Source of the DNA: Sphingomonas sp. PAMC 26605
GTDB lineage: Bacteria; Pseudomonadota; Alphaproteobacteria; Sphingomonadales; Sphingomonadaceae
DNA: 56,867 nucleotides
Direction: 5' to 3'
Assembly: GCF_000241485.1 (NCBI RefSeq)
Contig: NZ_JH584241.1
Location: 2,198,586-2,255,452, forward strand
Below, piece by piece: positions 53,987-56,867 of the stretch. A program made the position numbers and the translations under genes. The notes under the pieces were generated by a model. That model was not told the origin of the DNA, ran no database searches, and saw only the letters and a program-made list of their open reading frames with translations. How positions within the stretch are numbered: position 1 is the stretch's first letter; every line of letters starts with the position of its first letter.

Positions 53987-55207
53987 TCAGGCGGCGACGG
54001 CCTGCTTGAGCGCGTCGACCAGATCGGTCTTTTCCCAGGTGAAGCCATCGGCATCGGGTTCGCGCCCGAAGTGACCGTATGCTGCCGTCCGCTTGTAGAT
54101 CGGCGCATTGAGCTTGAGATGCTCGCGGATGCCCTTGGGCGTCAGGCGGACGAGCTTCGGCAGCACTTCCTCGATCTTGGCTTCGGGCACGGTGCCCGTC
54201 CCATGCAGGTCGACATAGAGCGACAGCGGCTCGGCGATGCCGATCGCATACGACAGCTGGATCGTGCAGCGTCGCGCGAGGCCGGCGGCGACGACGTTCT
54301 TCGCCATGTAGCGCGCGACATAGGCGGCCGAGCGATCGACCTTCGTCGGATCCTTGCCCGAGAAGGCGCCACCGCCGTGCGGCGACGCGCCGCCGTAGGT
54401 GTCGACGATGATCTTGCGCCCGGTGACGCCCGCGTCGCCATCGGGGCCGCCGATTTCGAACGCGCCCGTCGGGTTGATGTAGATCGCGGTCTTGTCGCTG
54501 ATGAAGCCGTCGGGAAGGACGTCGTGCATCACGCCGCTGACATAGGCGCGCAGCTCTTCGTAAAGCTTCGGATCGGCATTGTCGCCCTGCAGGCAATAAC
54601 CGGCCTTGTGCTGCGTCGAGACGACGAGCGCGGTCGCGCGAACGGGAACCTCGTTCTCATATTCGAGCGTAACCTGGCTTTTCGCGTCGGGCTCGAGGAA
54701 TGCCGCGGCGCCCGAGTGGCGATCGGCGGCGAGGCGCTCGAGGATCTTATGGCTGTAATAGAGCGTCGCCGGCATCAAGCCCGGCGTCTCGTCGGTGGCG
54801 TAACCGAACATGATGCCCTGGTCGCCGGCGCCTTCGTCCTTGTTGGCGCCTTCATCGACGCCCATCGCGATCTCCGCCGACTGGCCGTGGAGGTTGTTGT
54901 GGAACGCGAAGGTCTCCCAGTGGAAGCCCGATTGCTCGTAGCCGATTTCCTTGACGGTGCCCCGGACGGCCGCCTCGATCTCGGCGAGCGCGCCATCGGC
55001 CCACTGGCCATTCTCGTACACGCCCTTGCAGCGGATTTCGCCCGCGAGGACGACGAGATTGGTGGTGGTCAGCGTCTCGCACGCGATGCGCGCATAGGGG
55101 TCCTTGCCGAGGAACAGATCGACGATCGTGTCGCTGATCTGGTCGGCGACCTTGTCGGGATGGCCTTCCGAAACCGACTCGGAGGTAAAGAGAAAATTGG
55201 AACGCAT
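53987..55207 (-). CDS. metK: S-adenosylmethionine synthetase
   Basis: Makes SAM from methionine and ATP. The 406-residue protein starts [20 protein letters not shown]. The signatures [15 protein letters not shown] and [20 protein letters not shown] are intact. The ATG at 55207 has GAGGA 7 bp upstream. Its upstream region carries an ATATAA...TTATAT inverted repeat 48-67 bp before the start rather than a recognisable SAM riboswitch. It lies 73 bp downstream of lnt on the same strand. Confidence 0.97.
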   Translation of the reverse strand: MRSNFLFTSESVSEGHPDKVADQISDTIVDLFLGKDPYARIACETLTTTNLVVLAGEIRCKGVYENGQWADGALAEIEAAVRGTVKEIGYEQSGFHWETFAFHNNLHGQSAEIAMGVDEGANKDEGAGDQGIMFGYATDETPGLMPATLYYSHKILERLAADRHSGAAAFLEPDAKSQVTLEYENEVPVRATALVVSTQHKAGYCLQGDNADPKLYEELRAYVSGVMHDVLPDGFISDKTAIYINPTGAFEIGGPDGDAGVTGRKIIVDTYGGASPHGGGAFSGKDPTKVDRSAAYVARYMAKNVVAAGLARRCTIQLSYAIGIAEPLSLYVDLHGTGTVPEAKIEEVLPKLVRLTPKGIREHLKLNAPIYKRTAAYGHFGREPDADGFTWEKTDLVDALKQAVAA

Positions 55208-55254
55208 GTGTGAGATCCTCGTGTTGAGGAGAGCTTCGGCCGTTGCCATGCCTG

Positions 55255-55274
55255 ATATAAAGCTTTCCTTATAT
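55255..55274 (-). promoter_or_regulatory. AT-rich inverted repeat upstream of metK
   Basis: ATATAA (55255-55260) and TTATAT (55269-55274) around AGCTTTCC. It stands out in this GC-rich sequence and lies at promoter distance from metK. It resembles binding sites of ArsR-type SAH-responsive repressors (SahR) that control SAM-cycle genes in proteobacteria (inference). Confidence 0.45.
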
Positions 55275-55280
55275 GCCGCC

Positions 55281-56807
55281 CTATCGTGCCCGACGGCGCA
55301 ATGCAAACCCCGAAAGCCCGAGGATGATTGCGATCAAGAGCGCCATCAGATTGCCGGTCCGCGCGAACAGCGTGGGCGGTTCGGCGCGGGGGATCGGCAG
55401 TTCGATCGCGCCCGCTATGTCGGCGGGAATCGATGCGAGAATCCGGCCCTGCGCGTCGATGATCGCCGAAATGCCGGTCGGCGTCGCGCGGATCACCGGC
55501 AGACCTTCCTCGATCGCACGCATGCGGGCCTGGGCGAGATGCTCGGCCTGGCCCCAATAGCCGTACCAGCTGTCGTTCGACGGCTGGAACAAGAGCACGG
55601 GGCGGTGGCCTGGCTGAACCACCTCACCCGAGAAGATGATCTCGTAGCACAATTGAAAGCCGATGCGGCCGAAGGCGGGCAGGTCGAGTCCGTCGGGACC
55701 TTTGCCCGGCGCGAAATCGAAATCGCCGGGGACGAGTCGTGACAGGCCAATCGCGGACATTAATGGGCGCGCGGGGAGATATTCGCCCCACGGCACGAGA
55801 TGCGCCTTGTCGTAGCGGCCGAGGATGCGCGCGGTGGCGTCGATCGCGAAGATCGAGTTGGTCGCACTGGTGACGGCGCCCGCGGCATCGAAGTTGAGCG
55901 CGTTGCCGCCGGTCAGCACGACGTCACGCGGGCCGAGCGCGGCGGCGATGCGACGGCGGACGGTTCCGGGGGTCTCGGCATAATATTGGAACGGATAGCC
56001 GCTTTCGGGGAGATAGCGCAGCGCTCCCTCGGGCCAGACGATCATCCGTGGAGCAGGGCCGGCCTTGCCGCTGAGCCTCACCAGAGCCTGCAGATTGGTC
56101 TCGGCATAATCGTCGCGCGGGCGCTGTTCGTCTGCGGCATTGGGCTGGACGACGCGGATGCGTGGGGCGTTGGGTGCGCTGGGGGCGATCGCCGGGGCGA
56201 GCGAGCCGAGCGTCAGGATCGCCAGCAGGGCCGCGACCGCGGCGGGCAGGCGCCAGTTACGGCGCAGTGCCAGTAGCAGCGCGCCCGCGACGAGAATCGT
56301 CACGCCCGACAGCGCATAGGTGCCGATCCACTGCGCGCTGCGTGCGACACCGATCAGCGGGAGCCAGATCTCCGACAGCGGGTTCCACGGATAGCCGCTC
56401 AGCAGCGTACCGCGCAAATATTCGGTCGCGATCCAGGCGGTCGCGAAGATCAGCACATAGCTTGCGTCTAGCACCGGGCGGCGCAGCTTCCACGCCACGG
56501 TCGCGGCGAGCATCGGGAAGATCGCGAGGTAAAGCGCGAGCAACGCCGGTGCGATCGACCCGAGCGCATGCGGCATCGCGTCCTGAAAGCTGAACGCCTT
56601 GGCGATCCAGTTATTGCCGATCGCGAAATGCGCGAAACCGAACAGCCAGCCGCGCCACAGCGCCGCCTTGCGGGTCGGCGCCTGATGGACGAGCAGCATC
56701 CACGCGGCGAGGCAGCCGAGCGTGACGGGCCACCACCCGAGCGGCGCGAAGCCGACCGCGGCGATTCCGCCGAGCAGGAACGAGAAGAGCGCGGGACGTT
56801 GGGTCAT
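55281..56807 (-). CDS. lnt: Apolipoprotein N-acyltransferase
   Basis: Transfers the third acyl chain to the N-terminal Cys of lipoproteins at the inner membrane. The 508-residue protein has an N-terminal membrane domain (about residues 1-205, with [12 protein letters not shown], the conserved loop) and a nitrilase domain with the triad Glu260 (WPEGAL), Lys334 ([12 protein letters not shown]) and Cys387 (QLCYEII). The segment [20 protein letters not shown] is the usual active-site wall. One hydrophobic helix ends the protein. The ATG at 56807 starts [20 protein letters not shown], as in the family. The remaining 60 bp to the right edge shows no feature. Confidence 0.95.
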   Translation of the reverse strand: MTQRPALFSFLLGGIAAVGFAPLGWWPVTLGCLAAWMLLVHQAPTRKAALWRGWLFGFAHFAIGNNWIAKAFSFQDAMPHALGSIAPALLALYLAIFPMLAATVAWKLRRPVLDASYVLIFATAWIATEYLRGTLLSGYPWNPLSEIWLPLIGVARSAQWIGTYALSGVTILVAGALLLALRRNWRLPAAVAALLAILTLGSLAPAIAPSAPNAPRIRVVQPNAADEQRPRDDYAETNLQALVRLSGKAGPAPRMIVWPEGALRYLPESGYPFQYYAETPGTVRRRIAAALGPRDVVLTGGNALNFDAAGAVTSATNSIFAIDATARILGRYDKAHLVPWGEYLPARPLMSAIGLSRLVPGDFDFAPGKGPDGLDLPAFGRIGFQLCYEIIFSGEVVQPGHRPVLLFQPSNDSWYGYWGQAEHLAQARMRAIEEGLPVIRATPTGISAIIDAQGRILASIPADIAGAIELPIPRAEPPTLFARTGNLMALLIAIILGLSGFALRRRAR

Positions 56808-56867
56808 CGCGTGCGGCTATCGCGGGATCGGCGGAGCAACGCAACGCCAGCCTTCATTCCTCCCTCG

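Noticed and set aside
55208..55280. SAM-II or SAM/SAH riboswitch before metK.
   Set aside because: The conserved loop and pseudoknot elements could not be found; an AT-rich palindrome is the only clear feature.

Overview
The window looks like a chromosomal segment of a sphingomonad (Alphaproteobacteria, Sphingomonadaceae). The DNA is GC-rich and GTG/TTG starts are common. Several genes belong to families frequent in that group: DUF2171, DUF4893, TonB receptors, a 3-hydroxybutyrate dehydrogenase/patatin pair and Spinster-type MFS. Two stretches resemble sigma-EcfG (general stress) promoters. Assignments rest on reading motifs by eye; no database search was run.

Layout. (1) 1-2734: a PRMT-like methyltransferase running off the left edge, divergent from guaA. 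(2) 2720-13965: an 11.2 kb genomic island inserted at the 3' end of guaA. It is bounded by a 17-bp direct repeat with one mismatch that re-creates the last guaA codons (Ile-Glu-Trp-Glu-stop) at the far end. Just inside both ends lie copies of TGACGGTATA, probably integrase arm sites. The island carries a P4-type tyrosine integrase, an AlpA-like regulator, and a TetR-controlled cargo of VOC protein, haloalkane dehalogenase, two NmrA-like proteins, two small dimeric alpha/beta-barrel proteins and a stub of an Old Yellow Enzyme gene. Next comes a patchwork of broken genes: trbE cut inside its Walker A motif, and an in-frame fusion of a Hachiman HamA (DUF1837) fragment with TrbD. A hipBA toxin-antitoxin pair sits nearest the right end. 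(3) 14056-18344: DUF2946 protein, TonB receptor and PepSY membrane protein, probably a metal (copper or iron) uptake/reduction locus. (4) 18422-25882: APC permease, CDF transporter, DUF4893 protein, bdhA-patatin operon, YpfJ-like metalloprotease, and a DUF2171 protein with a FUS-like Gly/Tyr/Gln-rich region. (5) 26116-32396: tRNA-Ala(CGC), MpaB-family oxygenase, NUDIX hydrolase, small unknown proteins, transglutaminase-like protein, BAX-inhibitor-1 protein, Spinster MFS. (6) 32454-36144: a paoABC-type molybdenum aldehyde oxidoreductase operon. (7) 36254-45492: an mdtABC-type RND efflux operon with its own outer-membrane lipoprotein. (8) 45980-50525: convergent GH51 arabinofuranosidase and GH3 beta-xylosidase-like genes for arabinoxylan breakdown, separated by two dispersed-type inverted repeats. 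(9) 50959-56807: trmB, FNT channel, PAP2 phosphatase, an exported unknown protein, metK and lnt.

The most notable region is the island. It is a composite built by at least three illegitimate joins. One join turned a phage-defence nuclease fragment and a conjugation membrane protein into a single open reading frame; another split the TrbE ATPase at its nucleotide-binding loop. The intact modules are the integrase with its att sites, the dehalogenase cluster and hipBA, so the element could still be mobile by integrase even though its conjugation genes are wrecked.
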